DNA of 64,000 nt from Sphingomonas kaistensis (GTDB lineage Bacteria; Pseudomonadota; Alphaproteobacteria; Sphingomonadales; Sphingomonadaceae). The first letter of the stretch is position 1, and the number at the start of each line of letters is the position of its first letter. Below are positions 46,611 to 54,044 of the stretch, in pieces. A program made the position numbers and the translations under genes. The stretch lies in the NCBI RefSeq assembly GCF_036884275.1, contig NZ_CP145607.1, positions 917,001-981,000 of the forward strand, given 5' to 3'. Under the pieces are notes generated by a model. It had not been told where the DNA came from, did not search any database, and worked only from the letters and a program-made list of their open reading frames with translations.

Positions 46611-47696
46611 TTAGTCGGCCGAGATCACCCCGCGGCGGATCTGGTCGAGCTCGATGCTCTCGAACAGCGCCTTGAAATTGCCTTCGCCGAAGCCCTCATT
46701 CCCCTTACGCTGGATGAGCTCGTAGAAGATCGGGCCGATCACGTTCTGGGTGAAGATCTGAAGCAGCAGGCCCTGACCTTCGGTCGGGGCGCCGTCGACC
46801 AGAATCTTGCGCTTCTTCAACTCGTCCAGCGGCTCGCCGTGACCCTTCACCCGCTCGTCGAGCAGGTCGTAATAGGTGTCGATGGTGTCCTGGAAGGGGA
46901 TGCCGCGCGCCGACAGGATATCGACGCTCTTGTAGATGTCGGTGGTGCCGAGCGCGATGTGCTGGATGCCTTCGCCTTTGTATTCGCGGAGGAATTCCTC
47001 GATCTGACTCTTGTCGTCCTGGCTTTCGTTGAGCGGAATGCGGATCTTGCCGCAGGGGCTGGTCATCGCCTTGGAGAACAGGCCGGTGACCTTGCCCTCG
47101 ATGTCGAAGTAACGGATTTCGCGGAAGTTGAAGAGCTTCTCGTAGAAGTCGGCCCACACCACCATCCGCCCGCGCCGGACGTTGTGGGTGAGGTGGTCGA
47201 GATAGGTGAGGCAGCTGGCCGAGGCCTGCATCGCTTCTTCGTAGCCCGGCAGATAGTCGAAGCTGTCGGCATAGGCGTCGCCGTGATCGCCATATTGGTC
47301 GACGAGATACAGCAACGAGCCGCCGATGCCTTCGATGGCGGGCCAGCCGAGGCCTTTGGCGGTGACGTCGGTGGCGCCGAGGTCGAGCGCGCGGGCGTGG
47401 GCGGCGGCGGCGTCCTTGACCCGGAAGGCCATGGCGACCGCGCTCGGCCCATGTTCCTTGGAGAAGTCGGCCGCATGACTTTCGTCATGGGCGTTGATCA
47501 GGAAGTTGATGTCGCCCTGGCGGTGGAGGGTGATATCCTGGGTGCGATGCTTCGCCACTGCCGGAAAACCGAGCTTCGCGAACAGGTCGCGCAGAAGCTG
47601 GGGTTCGGGGGCGGCATATTCGACGAACTCGAAGCCGTCGGTACCCATCGGGTTCTCAAGGCCGAGCGGGCCTTTCTCGAGCGTGGCGGTGGCCAT
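46611..47696 (-). CDS. hpd: 4-hydroxyphenylpyruvate dioxygenase
   Basis: Fe(II) enzyme converting 4-hydroxyphenylpyruvate to homogentisate in tyrosine breakdown. 361 aa, normal for bacteria. Vicinal-oxygen-chelate fold with iron ligands expected in LDHLTHNVRRG (His), EGIQHIALGTTDI (His) and GLLLQIFTQNVIGPIF (Glu nearby in PTEGQGLLLQ), and the C-terminal GNFKALFESIELDQIRRG lid. ATG 47696 has an AAGGAGA. phhA and phhB are next door, but hmgA and the rest of the homogentisate route are outside the window. Confidence 0.97.
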   Translation of the reverse strand: MATATLEKGPLGLENPMGTDGFEFVEYAAPEPQLLRDLFAKLGFPAVAKHRTQDITLHRQGDINFLINAHDESHAADFSKEHGPSAVAMAFRVKDAAAAHARALDLGATDVTAKGLGWPAIEGIGGSLLYLVDQYGDHGDAYADSFDYLPGYEEAMQASASCLTYLDHLTHNVRRGRMVVWADFYEKLFNFREIRYFDIEGKVTGLFSKAMTSPCGKIRIPLNESQDDKSQIEEFLREYKGEGIQHIALGTTDIYKSVDILSARGIPFQDTIDTYYDLLDERVKGHGEPLDELKKRKILVDGAPTEGQGLLLQIFTQNVIGPIFYELIQRKGNEGFGEGNFKALFESIELDQIRRGVISAD

Positions 47697-47762
47697 GGGA
47701 AAGTCTCCTTGTCAGCGGTCCCTTGCGCCGGGCATGGTCGCTTTTCAAGCAGGAGGCCGGGC

Positions 47763-47999
47763 ATGGCGTGGGAAGAACGGGATGGTGCGCTGTGGCGAAG
47801 CTTCGTCTTCAAGGATTTCAGCGAAGCGTGGGGCTTCCTGACGCGCGTGGCGCTGCACGCCGAGACGGTGGATCACCATCCCGAATTCACCAGCGTCTGG
47901 AACCGGGTCGATTTTCGCCTGACCAGCCATGACGCGGGCGGGGTGACCGATCGCGACCGCGCGCTGGCGGACGTGATCGATCGCCTAGCCGGTCAGTAG
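47763..47999 (+). CDS. phhB: Pterin-4a-carbinolamine dehydratase
   Basis: Regenerates the pterin cofactor after each turnover of phenylalanine hydroxylase. 78 aa, shorter than the usual 95-115 because the N-terminal helix is reduced. The catalytic core is intact: FKDFSEAWGFLTRVALHAE and DHHPEFTSVWNRVDFRLTSHD, followed by GGVTDRDRALADVID. It is divergent from hpd and close to phhA (49 kb), so it belongs to the same pathway. Its last codons overlap a tiny convergent gene. Confidence 0.92.
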   Translation: MAWEERDGALWRSFVFKDFSEAWGFLTRVALHAETVDHHPEFTSVWNRVDFRLTSHDAGGVTDRDRALADVIDRLAGQ

Positions 48000-48145
48000 C
48001 TGCGGCCGGTCAGCCGCTGGTTCTTGCGATGCGCGAGAAAGGCGCCGATCGCGCCGCCGATGATCGGGCCGATGATCGGCGCGGGAATTCCGACCACTGC
48101 GCCTACCGCGGCATATTTGGCCATGCGCTTGCCTTCGTCGGTCAT
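47993..48145 (-). CDS. Small glycine-zipper-like membrane protein, 50 aa
   Basis: 50-residue ORF with an excellent ribosome site (AAAGGAG, 7 bases before ATG 48145). The product has a charged start (TDEGKRMAKY) and a Gly/Ala/Pro-rich hydrophobic stretch (AVGAVVGIPAPIIGPIIGGAI) ending HRKNQRL. It follows the DOPA dioxygenase gene by 11 bp and overlaps phhB convergently by 7 bp. No family is recognised beyond Gly-zipper-like small membrane proteins. Confidence 0.65.
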   Translation of the reverse strand: MTDEGKRMAKYAAVGAVVGIPAPIIGPIIGGAIGAFLAHRKNQRLTGRSY

Positions 48146-48156
48146 TCGTTTCTCCT

Positions 48157-48486
48157 TTAGTCGAACATGGCGGTGGCGAGCGGCTCGCTGGCCCCGAACC
48201 AGATCACATGATCGGTATGGTCCGAACGATCGTCCCCAGTCGATGGATGCGCGAAGACGGTGAGCCCCCGGCGATGCAGCGGAAGCCAGCAGGCGACTTC
48301 GCCGAAGCGGTCGGGGGCAACCGTCAGCTGGACCGAGCCGCGCGGATGCGGGCCGACCGGGCGGGTGTGGAAATGGCCCACCGCCGCGCCGAATCGCTCG
48401 GCCACTTCGGCCGCCACGGTGCGGGCGAGGTCGATCTCCGCAGCGTCGAAATAAAGATGCACGTGAAAGTCGCTCGGCCCGCTCAT
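48157..48486 (-). CDS. DOPA 4,5-dioxygenase family protein
   Basis: 109 aa matching the small DOPA-4,5-dioxygenase-type family (PF08883): FHVHLYFDAAEIDLA, VGHFHTRPVGPHPRGSVQL, LPLHRRGLTVFAHPSTGDD and SDHTDHVIWFG. Multiple conserved His (HVH, HFH, GPH, HP) would bind the metal. Members cleave catechol rings of DOPA-like compounds in plants and fungi; the bacterial role is largely unproven. The setting beside phhA, hpd and phhB supports a tyrosine-derived substrate. Confidence 0.88.
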   Translation of the reverse strand: MSGPSDFHVHLYFDAAEIDLARTVAAEVAERFGAAVGHFHTRPVGPHPRGSVQLTVAPDRFGEVACWLPLHRRGLTVFAHPSTGDDRSDHTDHVIWFGASEPLATAMFD

Positions 48487-48564
48487 GGGGCGAAGATGGG
48501 TAGGCTGGTGCCCGAGCGGAAGAGCCAGCTTTCATTCAGGTGGGATTGCGGATAGGCAGGCTTC

Positions 48565-48624
48565 ATGACCGCGCACGTCGCTATCGCCAGCTACTATTAT
48601 CGCCACGAGGTGGGGATCGGCTAA
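48565..48624 (+). CDS. Tyrosine-codon leader peptide before phhA
   Basis: A 19-residue ORF, MTAHVAIASYYYRHEVGIG, has three consecutive Tyr codons (TAC TAT TAT, 48592-48600), a ribosome site AGGCAGG four bases before the ATG, and a terminator 33 bp after its stop, all ahead of phhA. The layout copies that of trpL-trpD at 35.7 kb in this same window. Stalling at the Tyr codons when charged tRNA-Tyr is scarce would let transcription reach phhA, whose product is tyrosine. This mechanism is inferred; I know of no described tyrosine-leader attenuator for phhA. Confidence 0.75.
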   Translation: MTAHVAIASYYYRHEVGIG

Positions 48625-48657
48625 CGCGCGTCTATTGAAGACCCAAGTTTCCGCCAC

Positions 48658-48688
48658 CCCGCCAGGCCACCGCCCGGCGGGTTTTTTT
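48658..48688 (+). terminator. Attenuator terminator upstream of phhA
   Basis: CCCGCC (48658-48663) pairs with GGCGGG (48676-48681) followed by seven T (48682-48688). It sits between the Tyr leader peptide and phhA (ATG 48729). A competing helix, GGTGG (48609-48613, inside the leader) with CCACC (48654-48658), overlaps the 5' base of the stem. The stem sequence is nearly that of the trp attenuator. Confidence 0.82.
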
Positions 48689-48728
48689 GTGTTCGTTTCA
48701 CGCCTCCGTTTTTCAAGGGACCGTACCG

Positions 48729-49487
48729 ATGCTGAAGACTCTTCACCGTGCCGAAGCCGACCCGCAGCTGCCGGGCTGGCAGGCCTATGTGGTGGACCAG
48801 GGCTGGGACCGTTTCAGCGCCGAGGAGCACGAGACGTGGGATATTCTTTACGCCCGGCAGGCGGCGTTGTTGAAGGGGCGGATCGTGCGCCGGTTCATGG
48901 ACGGGCTGGGCAAGGTCGGGCTGGATGTCGGCGGTATCCCGGAGCTCGGGCGGCTGAACGCGCGGCTAGCGCCCCTGACCGGCTGGCGCTGCGTCGCGGT
49001 GGCGGGACTGGTCCCCGACGAGGCGTTCTTCGCGATGCTGGCGGCGCGGGTGTTTCCGATCGGCAATTTCATCCGCACGCGCGCCGAGCTCGATTATCTG
49101 GAGGAGCCGGACTGTTTTCACGATCTGTTCGGGCATGTGCCGATGCTGGCCGACCGCGCGGTGGCCGACGCGATGCAGCGGTTCGGCGAGACGGGTGTCG
49201 AAGCGATCGCGGCGGGCCATGGCGACAAGGTGGCACGGCTTTACTGGCACACGATCGAATTCGGACTGGTGCGCGAGGAGGGCGAAGTCTGCATCCTCGG
49301 CGCAGGGCTGGCGTCGAGCTTTGGCGAAGCGCTGAAAAGTCTCGACGACCCGGCGATCGAGCGGCGGCGGTTCACCCCGGAAGGGGCGGTGGCGACGCCG
49401 TATCGCCACGATGCGATGCAGCCGCTGTATCTCGTCGCCGACGGGATGGACGCGGTGGTGGCGGCGCTGGCCGGGCCGCTGCCGTGA
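48729..49487 (+). CDS. phhA: Phenylalanine 4-hydroxylase
   Basis: Non-haem iron, pterin-dependent enzyme turning phenylalanine into tyrosine. 252 aa, catalytic domain only as in other bacteria. Iron ligands are His131 and His136 in CFHDLFGHVPML and Glu177 in YWHTIEFGLV. Also EEHETWDILYARQ, GWRCVAVAGLVPDEAFFAMLA, FPIGNFIRTRAELDYLEEPD and GAGLASSFGEAL. ATG 48729 is used; an upstream GTG/ATG reading would run into the attenuator. With phhB and hpd it forms a Phe to Tyr to homogentisate path. Confidence 0.97.
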   Translation: MLKTLHRAEADPQLPGWQAYVVDQGWDRFSAEEHETWDILYARQAALLKGRIVRRFMDGLGKVGLDVGGIPELGRLNARLAPLTGWRCVAVAGLVPDEAFFAMLAARVFPIGNFIRTRAELDYLEEPDCFHDLFGHVPMLADRAVADAMQRFGETGVEAIAAGHGDKVARLYWHTIEFGLVREEGEVCILGAGLASSFGEALKSLDDPAIERRRFTPEGAVATPYRHDAMQPLYLVADGMDAVVAALAGPLP

Positions 49488-49527
49488 GGCTGGCGCGGGG
49501 GCGGCGGTTCTGCTTATCGTCGCTCCC

Positions 49528-49962
49528 ATGAGCATCTGGCATGTCCCGACCTTCGACCCGCAAGCCGCGACCGATATCGGCGACGCCTGCATGATCGGCC
49601 ATCTCGGGATCGAATTTCTCGAGCGCGGGGAGGGTTGGCTGAAGGCGCGAATGCCGGTCGATCGCCGCACGACCCAGCCGTACGGACGGCTGCACGGCGG
49701 TGCGTCGGTCGCGCTGGCCGAGACGGTCGCCTCCTATGCGGGCATGATGACCGTCGATCCCACGCAGAAGGGCGTGGTCGGGCTGGAGATCAACGCCAAT
49801 CACATTCGCGCCGCGCGCGAGGGCTGGGTGGTCGCCACCGCCAAGGCCGAGGCGCTTGGGCGGACGACGCAGGTGTGGACGATCCGGGTCGAGGAAGAAG
49901 GCGGCAAACTGGTCTGCCTGTCGCGGATCACGCTGGCGGTGATCGCGGTGCAGCAGGCCTAG
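49528..49962 (+). CDS. PaaI/MenI-type hotdog thioesterase
   Basis: 144-aa hotdog-fold acyl-CoA thioesterase. GWLKARMPVDRRTTQPYGRLHGGASVALAETVAS contains the HGGASVALAE helix with the catalytic Glu/Asp position, and GLEINANHIRAAREG follows. This motif set fits aryl-CoA thioesterases such as EntH/YbgC-like PaaI or the DHNA-CoA hydrolase. In this place it may hydrolyse aromatic acyl-CoAs. It lies 40 bp after phhA. Its stop overlaps the convergent hydrolase (CTAG). Confidence 0.87.
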   Translation: MSIWHVPTFDPQAATDIGDACMIGHLGIEFLERGEGWLKARMPVDRRTTQPYGRLHGGASVALAETVASYAGMMTVDPTQKGVVGLEINANHIRAAREGWVVATAKAEALGRTTQVWTIRVEEEGGKLVCLSRITLAVIAVQQA

Positions 49963-50675
49963 GGCGTCGGCAGCCCGCGCGTTTCGAGGAAGCCGAGTGT
50001 TCGCCGGGTCACGTCGCGCGTGACCGGGCGGGAGACGCCGAAAGCCATGTGATTGCAGATCAGTTCGACGCGCTCGTCGCTTTCGTGCGGTTCGCCGCGG
50101 GCGCAGGCGGGGGCGACGATGCCGTCGCGGCGCGACCAGAAGGCGAGGGTCGGCACCGGCGGCTTGTCGCAAATGCGCGGGATCGGCGGATTGTCGACGG
50201 GGTGGCCCGCGACCATCTCGTAGAAGCGCCAGACATTGTTGCCGCGCACGTCGCCAGAAAAGGGCGAGCCGAGGGTGACCACAGCGGAGACGAGGTCGGG
50301 GCGGTGGCGGGCAAGCTCGCGCGCGAACAGGCCGCCGAGGCTCCAGCCGATCACCAGCACCGGCTCGCCGTCACCGATCTCGCGCAGCCGCCGTTCGAGC
50401 CGGTCGAGCGTGTCCGCCCGCGCCCCGCGATTGAGGCCGAGCGACCACGGATGCGTGCGCCAGCCCGCGGCGGCGAAGGCGCGGCGAAGCTCCATGGTGG
50501 TGCGGTCGGTGGCGACGAAACCGGGAATGACCAGCGCGGGCGGGCCGTCGACCGGTCCGCGGGGGCCGAGATGACCGAAGCTGTTGAGGATGCGCGGCGC
50601 GAGGCTCAGCGCTTCGGTCAGGCGGCGATAGCCCGGCGGAGCTCTTCCATCGTCATGCCGGACCTGATCCGGCAT
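49959..50675 (-). CDS. Alpha/beta-hydrolase, start within a REP element
   Basis: About 238 aa. Nucleophile elbow GWSLGGLFAREL (Ser), PALVIPGFVATDRTT (oxyanion region), AFWSRRDGIVAP (Asp) and LICNHMAFGVS (His). It resembles triacylglycerol-lipase-like hydrolases. The start is uncertain: both in-frame ATGs (50675, 50693) lie in a REP palindrome, so the first residues (MPDQVRHDDG) are repeat-encoded; real translation may begin at a near-cognate codon around LTEALSLAP. Substrate unknown. Confidence 0.8.
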   Translation of the reverse strand: MPDQVRHDDGRAPPGYRRLTEALSLAPRILNSFGHLGPRGPVDGPPALVIPGFVATDRTTMELRRAFAAAGWRTHPWSLGLNRGARADTLDRLERRLREIGDGEPVLVIGWSLGGLFARELARHRPDLVSAVVTLGSPFSGDVRGNNVWRFYEMVAGHPVDNPPIPRICDKPPVPTLAFWSRRDGIVAPACARGEPHESDERVELICNHMAFGVSRPVTRDVTRRTLGFLETRGLPTP

Positions 50676-50741
50676 CCCGCTTCTGTGTTTCATTCCGCGT
50701 AGAAGAAAGAAGCGGGACCCCGGGTCAAGCCCGGGGTGACG
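50651..50741. repeat. Paired REP-like palindromes (BIME-type)
   Basis: CGTCATGCCGGACCTGATCC (from 50651) and, in opposite orientation, a copy of the CGTCACCCCGGGCTTGACCC type (50709-50741 complement) both end in the sequence TCCCGCTTCT, facing each other across a 24-nt spacer. Each half is itself palindromic (CCGG/CCGG). It lies between serS and the hydrolase gene and supplies the hydrolase 5' end. Confidence 0.75.
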
Positions 50742-50744
50742 GAG

Positions 50745-52004
50745 TTAGAGATATTCGCCGCCCATCAGCCCTTGCAGCGCCTTGGGCAGGCGCACGCGGC
50801 CGTCTTCGGTCTGGTGATTTTCCAGCAGGGGCACGAGGATGCGGGGGCTGGCCAGCGCGGTGTTGTTGAGGGTGTGGGCGTAGCGCACCTTGCCGTCCGC
50901 ATCGCGGTAGCGAAGGTTGGCGCGGCGGGCCTGCCAGTCGTGCAGGGTCGAGCAGCTGTGGGTCTCGCGATATTTGCCGAGCGAAGGCACCCAGCTCTCG
51001 ATATCGTTCATGCGAAATTTGCCCAGGCCCATGTCGCCGGTCGAGGTTTCGATCACCTGATAGGGGATTTCAAGGTCGGTCAGCAGTTCTTCGGCGAGGC
51101 CGAGTAGCTTGGCGTGCCACTCGGCGGAGGTCGCCTCGTCGGCTTCGCAGATGACGAACTGTTCGACCTTGGCGAACTGGTGGACGCGCAAGAGGCCGCG
51201 CACGTCGCGGCCCGCGCTGCCGGCTTCGCGGCGGAAGCAGGGCGAGTAGCCGGCGTAGAGCACGGGGCCCTTGGACAGGTCGAGGATCTCGCCCGAATGA
51301 AGCGAGGTCAGCGCGACTTCGGCGGTGCCGGCGAGCCACAAATCGTCGTTGGGGAGCTGGTAGGTTTCTTCCTTGTGGCCGGGGAATTGGCCTTGGCGCA
51401 CAAACGCTTCCTCGCGGACCAGCGCGGGCACGGTGATCGGGGTGAAGCCCGCGCCCGCGATCTTGGTCAGCGCCCAGCTCATCAGCACGGTCTCGAGCAG
51501 GGCGAGGCGGCCCTTGAGGCAATATTGGCGGCTGCCCGACACCTGGACGATACGGCCGAGATCGGCCCAGTCGTTCCGTTCGCACAGTTCGACATGGTCG
51601 CGCGGGGTGAAGCCGAACTCGGGCAGCGTGCCTTCGATGCGGATGACGACGTTGCTGTTTTCGTCCGGACCGATCGGCGCGCCGTCCCACGGGATGTTGG
51701 GGAGGCGGAGGAGCGCGTCCTTGAGCGCGGTCTCCTTGTCGGCGATTCCGGCTTCGAATTCGGAGGCCTTGGCGCCGGCTTCCTTGGCGCGGCGGCCGAG
51801 TTCGGCCTTTTCTTCCGGCGCGGCGGTCTTGAAGCCGGCCGAGATGGCGTTGCGCTCGGCCCGCAGGCGGTCGACCTCGGTCTTGTTGGCGCGCACCTCG
51901 GTTTCGAGCGCAAGGATCGCGTCGAGGTCGATCGCGACATTCTTCTGCTCCGCCGCGCGGGCGACGAGGTCACGGTTCTGGCGGAGAAAGGCGAGGTCCA
52001 GCAT
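50745..52004 (-). CDS. serS: Seryl-tRNA synthetase
   Basis: 419 aa class II synthetase. N-terminal coiled-coil arm (RANKTEVDRLRAERNAISAG, residues 25-100) binds the long variable arm of tRNA-Ser; the catalytic core has TAEVALTSLHSGEIL (serine/ATP pocket), PCFRREAGSAGRDVRGLLRVHQF (motif 2), and NNTALASPRILVPLLEN (motif 3). ATG 52004 begins MLDLAFLRQN, the conserved start. The only two tRNAs in the window are both serine tRNAs, probably by chance. Confidence 0.98.
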   Translation of the reverse strand: MLDLAFLRQNRDLVARAAEQKNVAIDLDAILALETEVRANKTEVDRLRAERNAISAGFKTAAPEEKAELGRRAKEAGAKASEFEAGIADKETALKDALLRLPNIPWDGAPIGPDENSNVVIRIEGTLPEFGFTPRDHVELCERNDWADLGRIVQVSGSRQYCLKGRLALLETVLMSWALTKIAGAGFTPITVPALVREEAFVRQGQFPGHKEETYQLPNDDLWLAGTAEVALTSLHSGEILDLSKGPVLYAGYSPCFRREAGSAGRDVRGLLRVHQFAKVEQFVICEADEATSAEWHAKLLGLAEELLTDLEIPYQVIETSTGDMGLGKFRMNDIESWVPSLGKYRETHSCSTLHDWQARRANLRYRDADGKVRYAHTLNNTALASPRILVPLLENHQTEDGRVRLPKALQGLMGGEYL

Positions 52005-52114
52005 GGGGCGGCGGGATGCGCGATTGCGCCTTCGGACGCAACCTTTCGCACGGCCCGGCACTTGACCCCGCCGCGACCTTCTTCTTTTCAGGCGGGAGGA
52101 CAACAGGGGGAACC

Positions 52115-53077
52115 ATGCCTTCAGGACTTGCCGCGCTGCTCGACGATGTGGCGACCATTGCCAAGCTCGCCGCGGCCAGCGTCGACGACGTGGGTGCCGC
52201 CGCCGGGCGTGCGGGGATGAAAGCCGCGGGCGTGGTGATCGACGATACCGCCGTCACTCCACGCTATGTCACCGGGCTCAGCCCCGCGCGCGAACTGCCG
52301 ATCATCTTCAAGATCGCGCGCGGCTCCCTGTTCAACAAATTGGTGATCCTGCTTCCCGCCGCGCTGCTGCTGGCGGCGTTCGCGCCGTGGGCGATCACGC
52401 CCCTGCTGATGATCGGCGGCGCATTCCTGGCCTACGAGGCGACCCACAAGATCTGGGAAAAGGTGAGCGGCCACAGCCATACGGCCGAGGAACTGGTCGA
52501 GGTTGCCGATCCGGGCGAGCTCGAAGATCGGCAGGTCAAGGGCGCGGTCAGGACCGATTTCATCCTGTCGGCCGAGATCATGGCGATCGCACTGGCGGAA
52601 GTGGAAGCGAACAGCCTGGCGACGCAGGCCGGCATTCTCGCGGTGGTGGCGATCGCCATCACCATCGGCGTGTACGGCGTGGTCGGATTGATCGTGAAGC
52701 TGGACGATATCGGGCTTCATCTCGCCGAACGCGGCCCGAGTTTCGCGCAGAGCTTTGGCCGCGCGCTGGTTACGTTCGTGCCCAAACTCTTGGCGGCGTT
52801 GGCAGTGATCGGCACCGCGGCGATGCTGTGGGTCGGCGGGCAGATCCTGCTTCACGGCATGGAAGAATTGAACCTCGCCGCGGCGATTCCCCATTTCGTT
52901 CACGACACCTCGCATCACCTGGCCGAGCAGATCGGAGTTTGGGTGCCTGTCTGGGAGTGGCTCCTGAACGCCCTTGGCGGCGCGGTGGCGGGAATCGTGG
53001 TCGGCGGAATCATCGTCGCGCTGCTTGGCCTGTTGCCGAGCCGCAAGGCGGCAGACGCCGAGGCCGCGGCGCACTGA
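52115..53077 (+). CDS. DUF808 (YedI-like) membrane protein
   Basis: 320 aa with about six membrane helices. PSGLAALLDDVATIAKLAAASVDDVG at the start and DDTAVTPRYVTGLSPARELPII, LMIGGAFLAYEATHKIWEKV and VRTDFILSAEIMAIALAEV are the DUF808 pattern. Function unknown in the family. ATG 52115 is preceded by AGGGGGA; the gene is divergent from serS. crcB follows with almost no gap. Confidence 0.93.
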   Translation: MPSGLAALLDDVATIAKLAAASVDDVGAAAGRAGMKAAGVVIDDTAVTPRYVTGLSPARELPIIFKIARGSLFNKLVILLPAALLLAAFAPWAITPLLMIGGAFLAYEATHKIWEKVSGHSHTAEELVEVADPGELEDRQVKGAVRTDFILSAEIMAIALAEVEANSLATQAGILAVVAIAITIGVYGVVGLIVKLDDIGLHLAERGPSFAQSFGRALVTFVPKLLAALAVIGTAAMLWVGGQILLHGMEELNLAAAIPHFVHDTSHHLAEQIGVWVPVWEWLLNALGGAVAGIVVGGIIVALLGLLPSRKAADAEAAAH

Positions 53078-53082
53078 GCGGA

Positions 53083-53415
53083 TTGCTGGTCTTCGTCGGG
53101 GGCGGCAGCGGGGCGCTGCTGCGCTGGCTCTTGGGCGGGCTGGTACCGACCCCGTGGGGCATCCTGGCGGTCAACATCCTCGGCTGCCTCGGCATGGGGC
53201 TGCTCGCGGGCTGGCTCGGCCGCAGCGGCGGGCCTGAGCAGGCGCGCCTGCTGCTCGGTGTCGGGCTGCTGGGCGGCTTCACCACCATGAGCGCGTTCGC
53301 GCTGGACACGGTGACCCTGTGGTCGCGCGCGCCGCTGACGGCGCTGGCCTATGCCGGGCTGACCATCGCCGGCTCGCTCGCCGGGCTGGCGATCGGCCTG
53401 ACGCTGGCGCGTTAA
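53083..53415 (+). CDS. crcB: Fluoride exporter CrcB/Fluc
   Basis: Dual-topology F- channel. 110 aa from TTG 53083; four membrane helices. LLVFVGGGSGALLRWLL, TPWGILAVNILGCLGMGLLAG (conserved Asn) and LGGFTTMSAFALDTVTL (Na+/F- site region) are present. The start is uncertain because no ATG exists: CTG 53074 would overlap the DUF808 stop by 4 bp, TTG 53083 has GAGCGGA just before. No fluoride riboswitch motif is seen upstream. Confidence 0.92.
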   Translation: MLVFVGGGSGALLRWLLGGLVPTPWGILAVNILGCLGMGLLAGWLGRSGGPEQARLLLGVGLLGGFTTMSAFALDTVTLWSRAPLTALAYAGLTIAGSLAGLAIGLTLAR

Positions 53416-53918
53416 AGCCGGACGTTCAGCCGCACGCCGACATTGTCGATGCCGGGATTCTGCCTGCCCGCCAGCTGCGCGTGGCTGAAGTGGACCCAGC
53501 TTGCTTCGACTCCGATCCGCTCGGTCACCTGCGCGCCGACCGCGATTTCGGGCGCGAACAGGATGCGGCTGCCGAGCGCGAGGCGATCGGGCAGGTCGAC
53601 CTTGGAGGCCGAGCCGTCGTGAATGGCAAGGCCGACGCCCGGGCGGACGTAGAGCCTCTCGCCGAAGCGCGCCGACACGCCGGCGGCAAGGAAATTGGTG
53701 CCGCCATCGGTGTTGAGCTGGCCAAAGGCATAAGGCTGGAGCTTCCAGAAAACCGGGTTGCCGCGGATGCCGACGCTCACGTCCGCGCCGCCTTCGCGGT
53801 CGGAATTGAGGCTGAGCGGCGTCTTGACGCCATGCGCGTGGAGGCCGGCGAAGACTTCAGTCGCGTTGGCCGCGGTGGGCAGGGCGAGCAAGGCGGCAAG
53901 CAGAACACAGTTTCTCAT
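53412..53918 (-). CDS. PagL-like lipid A 3-O-deacylase / acyloxyacyl hydrolase family
   Basis: 168 aa with a signal peptide (CVLLAALLALPTAANA) and an eight-strand-barrel-like body. The C-terminal VEASWVHFSHAQLAGRQNPGIDNVGVRL has the His-x-Ser arrangement and NPGID of PagL-type lipid A deacylases, so it may trim lipid A (or a glycosphingolipid, since sphingomonads largely replace LPS with these). ATG 53918. TTAA stop overlap with crcB. Confidence 0.75.
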   Translation of the reverse strand: MRNCVLLAALLALPTAANATEVFAGLHAHGVKTPLSLNSDREGGADVSVGIRGNPVFWKLQPYAFGQLNTDGGTNFLAAGVSARFGERLYVRPGVGLAIHDGSASKVDLPDRLALGSRILFAPEIAVGAQVTERIGVEASWVHFSHAQLAGRQNPGIDNVGVRLNVRL

Positions 53919-54044
53919 CGTGGCTCCAGCATAGATGGGAAAGCCGATTGTCGCCAAGCGCTTGAGCGGGCGATGAACGGAACCCCCGTGCCGGTCGCGG
54001 CTTTGGGTAAGCAGGTCCAAAACAGCCCGTCATGGAGTGCTTCG

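Noticed and set aside
52005..52114. Possible riboswitch before DUF808/crcB
   Set aside because: No conserved fluoride-riboswitch pattern; the segment is simply the gap between divergent genes.
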